Source: Tannerellaceae bacterium
GTDB lineage: Bacteria > Bacteroidota > Bacteroidia > Bacteroidales > Tannerellaceae
Reading direction: 5' to 3'
DNA: 34,139 bases
NCBI GenBank assembly: GCA_021201865.1
Contig: JAJQEE010000116.1
Coordinates: forward strand, 1-34,139
The notes under the pieces were generated by a model. That model was given only the letters and a program-made list of their open reading frames with translations. It had not been told where the DNA came from and did not search any database. The translations under genes and the position numbers were made by a program. Of this stretch, positions 6,944 to 14,006 are shown in pieces; the first letter of the stretch is position 1; every line of letters begins with the position of its first letter.

Positions 6944-8029
6944 CTACTTAAAAAGAGGAAGCGTTCCTTTTTCTATATAGATGTCAGTTAGTTTGGAAAC
7001 GGCGTATTTGGGGAGATCTTCGCTTTTGATTTGGAGGTAGGCTTCGAGGCTTTTTCCTGCCTGTCCGATCTCTATCCGGTAGAAATTGGTGTATAATATC
7101 TGATGGGAGAGCACATGTTTGACCCCTTTTAATTCTAATGAAATGTTTAATTCTCCGAGATCTTTAAACAGCTCCTGAAACAAAGGGGTTTGCTCCAGTT
7201 CCGGGAAATCCACCGGGTACTCTGTTTCAATTAACGGAAATTCATATAAACCGGTCCAGATATCTTTTCCGGAACGACGGTTCAGCCAGGTAGTCCCTTT
7301 ATGGGTGATATGGAAATAATGAAAATAGCGGTTCCTTGTTTTGGTTTTGTTTTGTTTGACCGGGTAGTTGGTTACGGTCCCGGTGGCATAGGCCAGACAT
7401 TTTTCCTGTAGGGGACAAGATGGGCAATCCGGATTCTGGGGAACACATTGTAAAGCACCGAATTCCATAATCGCCTGATTATGCGTAGCGGCCTCTGCCG
7501 GGTCCATGACCAGCCCGGCCAGTTCCGTAAATTCCTTTTTCCCTTTTCCCGTATCGACCGGCGTATCCAGTGCAAACAAACGGCTGAGTACCCGGAACAC
7601 ATTCCCATCCACAACCGGATAGGGTTGATTGCCGGAGAAAGAAACAATCGCGGCAGCCGTATACTCCCCTATTCCTTTTAAAGAAAGAACCTCGGAATGA
7701 GTTGTTGGAAAGACGCCATCATAATCAGCGACGATGCTCTTTGCTGCCGCATGCAGATTCCGTGCCCGGCTGTAATAGCCCAGCCCCTGCCAGTATTTCA
7801 ACACTTCATCTTCTGTCGCCTGCGCCAAGGACAACACATCCGGAAAACGTTCCATAAACCGGAGATAATAATCCATTCCCTGTGCCACACGGGTTTGCTG
7901 AAGGATAATCTCTGATATCCAGATTTTATAAGGATCTGTCGTATTCCTCCAGGGAAGCTCTCTTTTATGGATTTGGTACCATTGGATCAATATATGACTA
8001 ATTTCAAAACTATTCTCTGTTCCTACCAT
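6944..8029 (-). CDS. mutY: A/G-specific adenine DNA glycosylase MutY
   Basis: Removes adenine mispaired with 8-oxoguanine or guanine. Seen in order: the catalytic-Glu segment WISEIILQQTRV, the helix-hairpin-helix LKGIGEYTAAAI, the catalytic Asp in VVDGNVFRVLSR, the [4Fe-4S] cysteines C-x6-C-x2-C-x5-C (CVPQNPDCPSCPLQEKC), and a C-terminal Nudix-like domain that reads 8-oxoguanine, ending KHVLSHQILYTNFYRIE and on. The ATG at 8029 (protein begins MVGTEN, 361 residues) is preferred to an ATG at 8071, because a TAnnTTTG element at 8073-8080 would place the transcript start after that upstream ATG. It is divergent from HU. Downstream lies the REP array, not ssb. Confidence 0.9.
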   Translation of the reverse strand: MVGTENSFEISHILIQWYQIHKRELPWRNTTDPYKIWISEIILQQTRVAQGMDYYLRFMERFPDVLSLAQATEDEVLKYWQGLGYYSRARNLHAAAKSIVADYDGVFPTTHSEVLSLKGIGEYTAAAIVSFSGNQPYPVVDGNVFRVLSRLFALDTPVDTGKGKKEFTELAGLVMDPAEAATHNQAIMEFGALQCVPQNPDCPSCPLQEKCLAYATGTVTNYPVKQNKTKTRNRYFHYFHITHKGTTWLNRRSGKDIWTGLYEFPLIETEYPVDFPELEQTPLFQELFKDLGELNISLELKGVKHVLSHQILYTNFYRIEIGQAGKSLEAYLQIKSEDLPKYAVSKLTDIYIEKGTLPLFK

Positions 8030-8072
8030 GTAAATTTCGTTGTTCTGAGACTTATACCTACTTATATGCATA

Positions 8073-8080
8073 CAAACATA
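8073..8080 (-). promoter_or_regulatory. Probable -7 element of the mutY promoter
   Basis: On the minus strand this reads TATGTTTG, a full match to the Bacteroidetes -7 consensus TAnnTTTG. Transcription would begin near 8066 and give a leader of about 37 nt to the ATG at 8029. No good TTTG -33 element is seen at the right distance. Confidence 0.5.
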
Positions 8081-8158
8081 CAGAGTTCTTATAAATGGCT
8101 GAAATCTTTTTTCTTAAAATTGATTGACAAATCTTTTCGCTCTTAAAATAAAAAGCTA

Positions 8159-8166
8159 TATATTTG
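8159..8166 (+). promoter_or_regulatory. Probable -7 element of the HU promoter
   Basis: TATATTTG is a full match to TAnnTTTG, 47 bp before the HU start. A T-rich TTTTCG at 8134-8139 is at the distance expected for the -33 element. The likely transcript covers HU and perhaps the small gene after it. Confidence 0.6.
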
Positions 8167-8212
8167 CATGCCAAAAATTTAATAGGTTCAAATCAAATAA
8201 TTTTTTATAGAC

Positions 8213-8485
8213 ATGACTAAAGCAGATATTGTTAGCGAGATTGCAAAAAATACCGGTATTGACAAACAAACCGTATTAGCGAGTGTTGAATCTTTCATGA
8301 GCATCGTCAAAGGTTCATTGGCTGAGGGAGAGAATGTGTACCTAAGAGGATTCGGAAGTTTTGTAATCAAAAAAAGAGCGCAGAAAACGGCTCGTAATAT
8401 TTCTAAAAATACTACGATCATCATTCCGGAACACAATATTCCGTCATTCAAGCCGGCGAAAACGTTCTTAAACGATGTAAAATAA
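8213..8485 (+). CDS. HU/IHF family DNA-binding protein
   Basis: A 90-residue nucleoid protein that bends DNA. The dimerising helices fill residues 1-45 (MTKADIVSEIA, TVLASVESF), the GxGSF turn is seen as LRGFGSFVIKKR, the DNA-grasping arm covers about 53-75 (TARNISKNTTIIIPEHNIPSF) and the end KPAKTFLNDVK is typical. The arm has NIPSF where many HU proteins have a proline at the intercalating tip. It is divergent from mutY over 183 bp and is followed after 38 bp by the bS22-like gene and then RNase G/E. Confidence 0.93.
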   Translation: MTKADIVSEIAKNTGIDKQTVLASVESFMSIVKGSLAEGENVYLRGFGSFVIKKRAQKTARNISKNTTIIIPEHNIPSFKPAKTFLNDVK

Positions 8486-8523
8486 TAAATAACAAATACG
8501 TTTAATTTAAAAATCTAAAAGCG

Positions 8524-8613
8524 ATGCCAAGCGGAAAAAAGAGAAAAAGACATAAAATGTCTACGCACAAGCGCAAAAAGAGACTGAAAAAGAATAGACA
8601 TAAGAAAAAATAA
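8524..8613 (+). CDS. bS22/mS38-like (AURKAIP1/COX24 domain) very small basic protein
   Basis: A 29-residue protein made mostly of K, R and H (begins MPSGKKRKRHKMSTHKRKKR). I recognise this as the short Bacteroidetes protein of the AURKAIP1/COX24 type, whose relatives are mitochondrial ribosomal protein mS38 and mycobacterial bS22, bound near the small-subunit decoding region. That it is a ribosomal protein here is inference from the family. It has a clear ATG and stop, lies 38 bp after HU and about 100 bp before RNase G/E, and its composition is too biased for a chance frame. Confidence 0.8.
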   Translation: MPSGKKRKRHKMSTHKRKKRLKKNRHKKK

Positions 8614-8632
8614 GTCTATCTCGTAAAACTCT

Positions 8633-8673
8633 AAAGAACAAACTTAACAAGTGACCTTTTAAGTTTGTTCTTT
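8633..8673. promoter_or_regulatory. Perfect 15-bp hairpin between the bS22-like gene and RNase G/E
   Basis: AAAGAACAAACTTAA (8633-8647) pairs perfectly with 8659-8673 around an 11-nt loop. It is not followed by a T run on the plus strand, so it is a weak terminator candidate. The right arm contains TAAGTTTG (8660-8667), a full TAnnTTTG match, which could be the -7 element of the RNase G/E promoter. It may also be a leader or processing hairpin. Confidence 0.6.
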
Positions 8674-8717
8674 GCGTATAGAATAAGGTCTAATGTAATT
8701 AAAAAACTCCTTTTATA

Positions 8718-10292
8718 GTGATTAGTGAATTAGTAGTTGATGCACAACCCAAGGAGGTAGCCATTGCCGTTCTGGAAGATAAAAACCTTGTGGAGCTTCA
8801 GAAAGAGGCACGCAATGTTTCCTTCGCCGTCGGTGATATCTATCTTGGTAAGGTTAAGAAACTGATGCCCGGGTTGAATGCTGCTTTCATTGATGTAGGT
8901 TATAAAAAGGATGCATTTCTTCACTATCTGGACTTAGGTCCTAATTTCAACACCCAACAAAAGTACCTGAAACAGGCATTGGCAGCAGGACAAAAGAAAT
9001 TGACTCCTGTGTCAAAAACACAGATCCTTCCGGAAATTGAAAAAGAGGGAAGTATCAGTGATGTGCTGAAAGTAGGTCAGGAGGTGTTAGTTCAAATTGC
9101 TAAAGAGCCGATCTCAACCAAAGGACCCCGATTGACTTCCGAGCTGTCATTTGCCGGGAGATATATTGTACTGATCCCTTTTGCAGATAAGGTTTCTGTT
9201 TCCACCAAGATCAAATCAAGCGAAGAGCGGGCCCGTTTACGGCAATTGATACAAAGTATTAAGCCCAAAAACTTCAGTGTGATCGTTCGTACTTCTTCGG
9301 AAGGCAAACGTGTTGCGGAACTTGATCATGAACTAAAAACATTATTGAAACGCTGGGAAGACAACATTGTAAAAGTTCCTAAGGCAAAGCTCCCTTCGGT
9401 TATTTATGAAGAGACAGCCCGTACGGTTGCATTGTTGAGGGATATTTTTAATCCCTCCTTCCAGAACATTCATGTAAACGACAAAGACGTATATAACAAT
9501 GTACGGGATTATGTCAGTTTAATTGCTCCGGGACGGGAAGACATCGTTAAGTTATATACGGGTGAACTTCCTATCTTTGATAATTTTGGTATCACCAAAC
9601 AGATCAAGTCGTTATTCGGCCGGACAGTTACTTATAAGAGTGGAGCTTATCTGATCATTGAACACACGGAAGCCATGCATGTGATTGACGTAAACAGCGG
9701 AAACCGCTCGAAGGGAAGCACTGCACAGGAAAAAACAGCAATTGACGTAAACATGGCAGCAGCTGATGAGATCGCACGCCAGTTACGCCTTCGTGATTTG
9801 GGAGGCATTATTGTCATAGATTTTATCGACATGTCAGAAGCTGCCAACAGACAAAAGCTCTTTGAACACATGTCAAAGGCAATGGCAACAGACCGGGCCA
9901 AACACAACATCCTACCTTTAAGCAAATTCGGTCTGATGCAAATTACCAGGCAAAGGGTCCGTCCGGCAATGGATGTGGACACGAATGAAACCTGTCCTAC
10001 CTGTTTCGGAACAGGAAAGGCAAAACCTTCAATCTTATTTACAGATAGCCTGGAAGGGAAAATTGATTGTTTAGTGAATAAACATCGAGTGAAGAAATTC
10101 AACCTGCACGTACATCCTTATGTTGCAGCATATGTGAATAAAGGTCTTTATCCTTTAAGCATGAAGTGGAAGTTTAAGTATACTCATGGATTAAGGGTCA
10201 TACCTGATCAGAGTCTGGCCTTTCTGGAATATAAATTTTATGATTCCGACAAAAATGAGCTGGACATGAAAGAAGAAATCGAAATTAAGTAA
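8718..10292 (+). CDS. rng: Ribonuclease G/E family endoribonuclease
   Basis: A 524-residue single-strand-specific endoribonuclease acting in RNA decay and rRNA maturation. An S1-like domain fills about 35-130 (VGDIYLGKVKKLMPGLNAAFIDVG). The DNase I-like catalytic core has metal-binding D324 (VIDVNSG) and D368 (IDFIDM), matching D303 and D346 of E. coli RNase E. The zinc-link CPTCFGTG has C426 and C429. It lacks the long C-terminal scaffold of RNase E, so it is RNase G-like in length. The start is GTG at 8718, because no in-frame ATG is nearby and the family begins with SELVVD. It is followed by a strong terminator. Confidence 0.93.
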   Translation: MISELVVDAQPKEVAIAVLEDKNLVELQKEARNVSFAVGDIYLGKVKKLMPGLNAAFIDVGYKKDAFLHYLDLGPNFNTQQKYLKQALAAGQKKLTPVSKTQILPEIEKEGSISDVLKVGQEVLVQIAKEPISTKGPRLTSELSFAGRYIVLIPFADKVSVSTKIKSSEERARLRQLIQSIKPKNFSVIVRTSSEGKRVAELDHELKTLLKRWEDNIVKVPKAKLPSVIYEETARTVALLRDIFNPSFQNIHVNDKDVYNNVRDYVSLIAPGREDIVKLYTGELPIFDNFGITKQIKSLFGRTVTYKSGAYLIIEHTEAMHVIDVNSGNRSKGSTAQEKTAIDVNMAAADEIARQLRLRDLGGIIVIDFIDMSEAANRQKLFEHMSKAMATDRAKHNILPLSKFGLMQITRQRVRPAMDVDTNETCPTCFGTGKAKPSILFTDSLEGKIDCLVNKHRVKKFNLHVHPYVAAYVNKGLYPLSMKWKFKYTHGLRVIPDQSLAFLEYKFYDSDKNELDMKEEIEIK

Positions 10293-10301
10293 ATGCAAAA
10301 G

Positions 10302-10342
10302 AAAGAGTTACCGGAAATGACAGCTGGTAACTCTTTTTTTAT
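10302..10342 (+). terminator. Intrinsic terminator of RNase G/E
   Basis: AAAGAGTTACC (10302-10312) pairs perfectly with GGTAACTCTTT (10326-10336), followed by a run of T to 10341. It starts 10 bases after the stop codon. Confidence 0.9.
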
Positions 10343-10498
10343 CTCCTTTAACGTCTTTTCCCTGTTTTACCGGTTTTCTGCCGTAATGTCATTTGAACTG
10401 TCAACAAAATATTTTGTTTATTTAATAATTGCTTTGGCATACTATTTGTTATATATAGATCAGAAAAGAATATTAATAAATAAGCATATAAAACAATT

Positions 10499-12412
10499 AT
10501 GGGAAAAATTATTGGAATTGACTTAGGAACAACCAACTCTTGTGTTGCCATACTGGAAGGTAACGAACCGGTTGTTATTACGAATAGTGAAGGAAAAAGA
10601 ACAACTCCTTCTATTGTTGCTTTCATTGAAGGTGGCGAACGCAAAGTGGGTGATCCGGCCAAACGCCAGGCAATCACCAATCCTGAAAAAACTATTTTCT
10701 CTATCAAACGTTTCATGGGTGAAACCTATGACCAGGTACAAAGAGAGATTAACCGCGTTCCTTACAAAGTGGTTCGTGGGGACAACAATACTCCACGTGT
10801 TGAGATCGACGGCCGTTTATATACTCCACAGGAAATTTCAGCGATGATCCTTCAGAAAATGAAGAAAACGGCTGAAGATTACTTAGGTCAGGAAGTGACA
10901 GAAGCGGTGATTACCGTACCGGCTTACTTTAGCGATGCGCAGCGCCAGGCGACCAAAGAAGCGGGTGAGATCGCGGGTCTGACTGTTCGCCGTATTGTGA
11001 ACGAACCGACTGCTGCTTCTCTGGCATATGGTCTGGACAAGACAAACAAAGATATGAAGATCGCTGTCTTCGACTTAGGAGGTGGTACATTCGATATTTC
11101 AATCCTTGAATTAGGAGATGGTGTGTTTGAAGTAAAATCGACTAATGGGAATACCCACTTAGGAGGGGATGACTTTGACCACGTAATTATTGACTGGCTG
11201 GCTGAAGAGTTCCAGCGGGAAGAAGGATTAGACCTGCGTCAGGACCCGATGGCTTTGCAACGTCTGAAAGAGGCTGCTGAAAAAGCAAAAATCGAATTGT
11301 CAAGTACAACCAGTACAGAGATCAACCTGCCTTACATCATGCCAGTAAACGGTATTCCAAAGCACTTGGTTAAAACATTGACCCGTGCTAAATTCGAACA
11401 ATTGGCTGACACGTTGATCCAGGCTTGTATCGAACCTTGCCGCCAGGCGTTGAAAGATGCAGGGTTGAACACTTCTGACATTGATGAAGTGATCTTAGTA
11501 GGTGGTTCTACCCGTATACCTGCTGTGCAGGACATCGTTGAGAAATTCTTTGGTAAAGCTCCTTCCAAAGGGGTGAACCCGGATGAAGTAGTGGCTGTAG
11601 GGGCTGCGATCCAGGGTGGTGTATTGACCGGAGAAGTGAAAGACGTATTGTTGTTAGACGTAACTCCACTTTCTTTGGGTATCGAAACCATGGGTGGTGT
11701 GATGACGAAACTGATCGAATCCAACACAACAATCCCAACCAAGAAATCAGAGACCTTTACGACTGCTGTAGACAACCAGCCTTCCGTAGAGATCCATATC
11801 TTACAGGGAGAACGTTCACTGGCGAAAGACAACAAATCCATCGGTCGTTTCCACTTAGACGGTATTCCTGCCGCGCAACGTGGTGTACCTCAGATTGAAG
11901 TTACTTTTGACATCGATGCCAATGGTATCCTGAATGTATCTGCTAAAGACAAAGGAACCGGCAAGGAACAAAGCATCCGTATCGAAGCATCCAGCGGTTT
12001 GAGCGATGATGAAGTAAAACGCATGAAAGAAGAAGCGGCTGCCAACGCAGAAGCGGATAGAAAAGAGAAAGAGCGTATTGATAAGCTGAACCAGGCTGAT
12101 AGCCTGATCTTCCAGACTGAAAAACAGTTGAATGATCTGGGTGACAAACTTCCTGCGGACAAAAAAGCTCCGATCGAAGCGGCTTTAAATAAATTGAAAG
12201 AGGCTCACAAGGCACAGGATGTGGCTGCCATTGATGCAGCTACTGCAGAATTGAACACCGTATTCCAGGCTGCCAGCCAGGAAATGTACAACGCCCAGGG
12301 CGGTGCACAGGGTGGCCCTCAGCCGGGACCGGATTTCGGCCAGCAGGCTAATAACAACAATAACAGCCAGGATGGCGGTGTGACAGATGTTGATTTTGAA
12401 GAAGTGAAGTAA
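10499..12412 (+). CDS. dnaK: Chaperone protein DnaK (Hsp70)
   Basis: ATP-dependent chaperone that binds exposed hydrophobic segments with DnaJ and GrpE. The 637 residues are normal for the family. The ATPase domain (1-385) shows [12 protein letters not shown], the phosphate-2 DLGGGTFD and the adenosine motif [12 protein letters not shown]; the linker is DVLLLDVTP; the substrate-binding domain follows at about 390-540 and the helical lid to about 600. The tail is rich in G, Q and N and ends DVDFEEVK, close to the usual EEVK-like end. No dnaJ or grpE lies beside it. The 156-bp upstream region is AT-rich; TACTATTTG at about 10440 resembles the -7 element with one base too many. Confidence 0.97.
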   Translation: MGKIIGIDLGTTNSCVAILEGNEPVVITNSEGKRTTPSIVAFIEGGERKVGDPAKRQAITNPEKTIFSIKRFMGETYDQVQREINRVPYKVVRGDNNTPRVEIDGRLYTPQEISAMILQKMKKTAEDYLGQEVTEAVITVPAYFSDAQRQATKEAGEIAGLTVRRIVNEPTAASLAYGLDKTNKDMKIAVFDLGGGTFDISILELGDGVFEVKSTNGNTHLGGDDFDHVIIDWLAEEFQREEGLDLRQDPMALQRLKEAAEKAKIELSSTTSTEINLPYIMPVNGIPKHLVKTLTRAKFEQLADTLIQACIEPCRQALKDAGLNTSDIDEVILVGGSTRIPAVQDIVEKFFGKAPSKGVNPDEVVAVGAAIQGGVLTGEVKDVLLLDVTPLSLGIETMGGVMTKLIESNTTIPTKKSETFTTAVDNQPSVEIHILQGERSLAKDNKSIGRFHLDGIPAAQRGVPQIEVTFDIDANGILNVSAKDKGTGKEQSIRIEASSGLSDDEVKRMKEEAAANAEADRKEKERIDKLNQADSLIFQTEKQLNDLGDKLPADKKAPIEAALNKLKEAHKAQDVAAIDAATAELNTVFQAASQEMYNAQGGAQGGPQPGPDFGQQANNNNNSQDGGVTDVDFEEVK

Positions 12413-12440
12413 TACTTCCATCAGATAACCATATAAGAGA

Positions 12441-12477
12441 AAAAGCGGTTACCCTCAAACGGTAATCGCTTTTTTAT
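12441..12477 (+). terminator. Intrinsic terminator of dnaK
   Basis: AAAAGCGGTTACC (12441-12453) pairs with GGTAATCGCTTTT (12461-12473) with one G-T pair and a 7-nt loop, followed by a T run. Confidence 0.88.
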
Positions 12478-12540
12478 TTGGCTCCAGAGACCGGAAAATA
12501 GACAAACAGAGAAAGACCAATAAACAGAAAAGAGTCCTGA

Positions 12541-12725
12541 AAAGATAGCTGTGATTGAAAAAAGATGGCTTTGATTGAAAAATCCTGAAAGGACGAACCA
12601 TGTTAGCCTGAGACGCAAGTCCCAGGTAGGGAATATATATAGTTCTAAGTGCTGCAAGCACATCATAGATTAGCCAGGGACGCCAATCCCAGGTATAGAT
12701 ATATGGTTTTGAGTGCTGTAAGCAC
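12541..12725. repeat. Left flank of the decayed REP cassette
   Basis: 12541-12560 and 12561-12580 are a 20-bp tandem duplication differing at two positions. Then follow a Q-type hairpin (TCCTgaaAGGA, 12584-12593), a reverse P (12607-12626, one arm mismatch), Q 12649-12661, a second reverse P (12674-12693, CCAGGG on one side) and Q 12713-12725. Order and direction match the left flank of the intact cassette at 5923-6001, with one P/Q unit more. Confidence 0.8.
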
Positions 12726-12785
12726 GAAACAAAAGATTTCATTATATTTACCGTATTCATTATTACCCCCAAAACCTATAAAATT

Positions 12786-12875
12786 ATGTCACAATCATTA
12801 AAGGGAAGAGTATATATTCTGTTTCTACAAAAATATGGCATTGAATACAATGAACGGTTTTTATGGGATGATTAA
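12786..12875 (+). pseudogene. Internally deleted Y1 transposase remnant
   Basis: An in-frame open frame of 29 codons that begins MSQSL, as the intact transposase begins MPQSL, and ends with YGIEYNERFLWDD, identical to the last 13 residues of that protein. About 120 codons are missing in between, including the HUH motif and the catalytic tyrosine, so it cannot act as a transposase. From 12832 to about 12972 the DNA matches 6474 to about 6614 with only a handful of differences, which points to a recent common origin. The upstream leader (12726-12785) also resembles 6002-6061. Confidence 0.88.
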
Positions 12876-12885
12876 ATATGGTGCC

Positions 12886-13031
12886 GTGCTTACAGCACTC
12901 TATATAGGGTATGATCTGTTCCTGGGACTTGCGTCCCAGGCTAATTTATGACGTGCTTCCAGCACTCAAAACTTACACATCTATACCTGGTAACACGGAT
13001 CTCAGGCTAATATGTTTCGTCCTTTCAGGAC
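12886..13031. repeat. Right flank of the decayed REP cassette
   Basis: Q 12886-12898, forward P 12921-12940 (identical to unit 1 of the intact array), Q 12953-12965 with loop TCC, a degraded P at 12986-13006, and Q 13019-13031 of the GTCCT/AGGAC type. There is no tandem array as at 6563-6872. The flank ends 29 bp before the stop codon of the DUF4249 gene. Confidence 0.82.
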
Positions 13032-13059
13032 TAAACTCCTGTTAATTGTAAACCGGAAA

Positions 13060-13959
13060 CTATTCCTCCCGGTAAATGGTGCTGGCGCTTGTGCCGGAAA
13101 AAGCAGAGAAAAAACCAACTAACAGGTTTTTATTGGCCGGGTCTACCGCCCGGATATTGGTTTCCACATTCGCAGGAGGACCACTGAACAGCGGATTAGA
13201 ACCATACACTTCAGTCTGTGCATTCATCAGGAATTCCGAATATTCTTTTGTAATGCCATCCACCCGTAGAGTGATCAGGTCTCCATCCTCTATCAGGAAC
13301 TTATCCTCTTCCTGATCCAGATAAAAACAGCTAACCCCTTCCAGGATCTTATTTTCAATATATTCATCATCAATCATGGAAAAGTCTATCAGGGAATCAT
13401 TCAATGCCACCTGATTCCGGAAGACATGAAACTTAAAGTAATTCTCTTCTATATCCGGTAAGGTTCCATAAAACAACACCTCCACATAATCCCCGAAAAA
13501 GAGATCCACCGCCTGCACCTGAATCGAATCGACCTGAGGAGCCGGAGGGAGGAAAGAGGTGGCGGTATACTCTTCCAGCACCCCATCTTCATCATAATCC
13601 AGCGAAACCAACAATTGATAGGTTTTCCCTTCCACGCCATACACATCCGGGTCTGTCAGATAGAGCCCGGCTTCCGTGGCACTCTCTTTCAGATGGAAAA
13701 GGGTATCCCCACTACTGATCGTAACCAATGCCCCACTGATCCCTGCCGGTTTAGCGGTTGCAAAATAACCGGTGGAGCGGGTGATCCGGATGGAATGTTG
13801 CATCGTATCCGTGGTAATATATCCATAGATCACCAAACGTTCTGCCGCTGCTTCTGTTTCCAGATAAATACGGTCCGTACAGGCTATATTCAGTAGCAAA
13901 AGTGATAAAAGGGCTGTTAACCCAAGGTTTATTTTTCTTTTATATATGATAGATTTCAT
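13060..13959 (-). CDS. DUF4249 family outer-membrane-associated lipoprotein
   Basis: A 299-residue protein with a signal peptide and a lipobox-like NIAC ending at Cys27, followed by TDRIYLE. The body is rich in beta strands, with the DUF4249 marks: RLVIYGYITTD at about 41-51, a first beta-sandwich domain, then FLPPAPQVDSI and a second domain. In Bacteroidetes DUF4249 genes regularly follow a TonB-dependent receptor, as here with a 47-bp gap, so it is likely a surface partner of that receptor; the substrate is unknown. It is the last gene of its unit. Confidence 0.88.
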   Translation of the reverse strand: MKSIIYKRKINLGLTALLSLLLLNIACTDRIYLETEAAAERLVIYGYITTDTMQHSIRITRSTGYFATAKPAGISGALVTISSGDTLFHLKESATEAGLYLTDPDVYGVEGKTYQLLVSLDYDEDGVLEEYTATSFLPPAPQVDSIQVQAVDLFFGDYVEVLFYGTLPDIEENYFKFHVFRNQVALNDSLIDFSMIDDEYIENKILEGVSCFYLDQEEDKFLIEDGDLITLRVDGITKEYSEFLMNAQTEVYGSNPLFSGPPANVETNIRAVDPANKNLLVGFFSAFSGTSASTIYREE

Positions 13960-14006
13960 CTGCTGACAGTTTTTTAATTTAAATTAGTCATGAACTCCTT
14001 TAACTC

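Noticed and set aside
10293..10526. 77-codon open frame between RNase G/E and dnaK
   Set aside because: It begins right after the RNase stop, passes through a strong terminator and the dnaK promoter region, and overlaps the dnaK start.
12786..12875. The 29-codon frame as a functional small gene
   Set aside because: Both ends match the intact transposase and the middle is deleted; without the HUH motif and tyrosine a transposase role is not possible. It is kept as a pseudogene.
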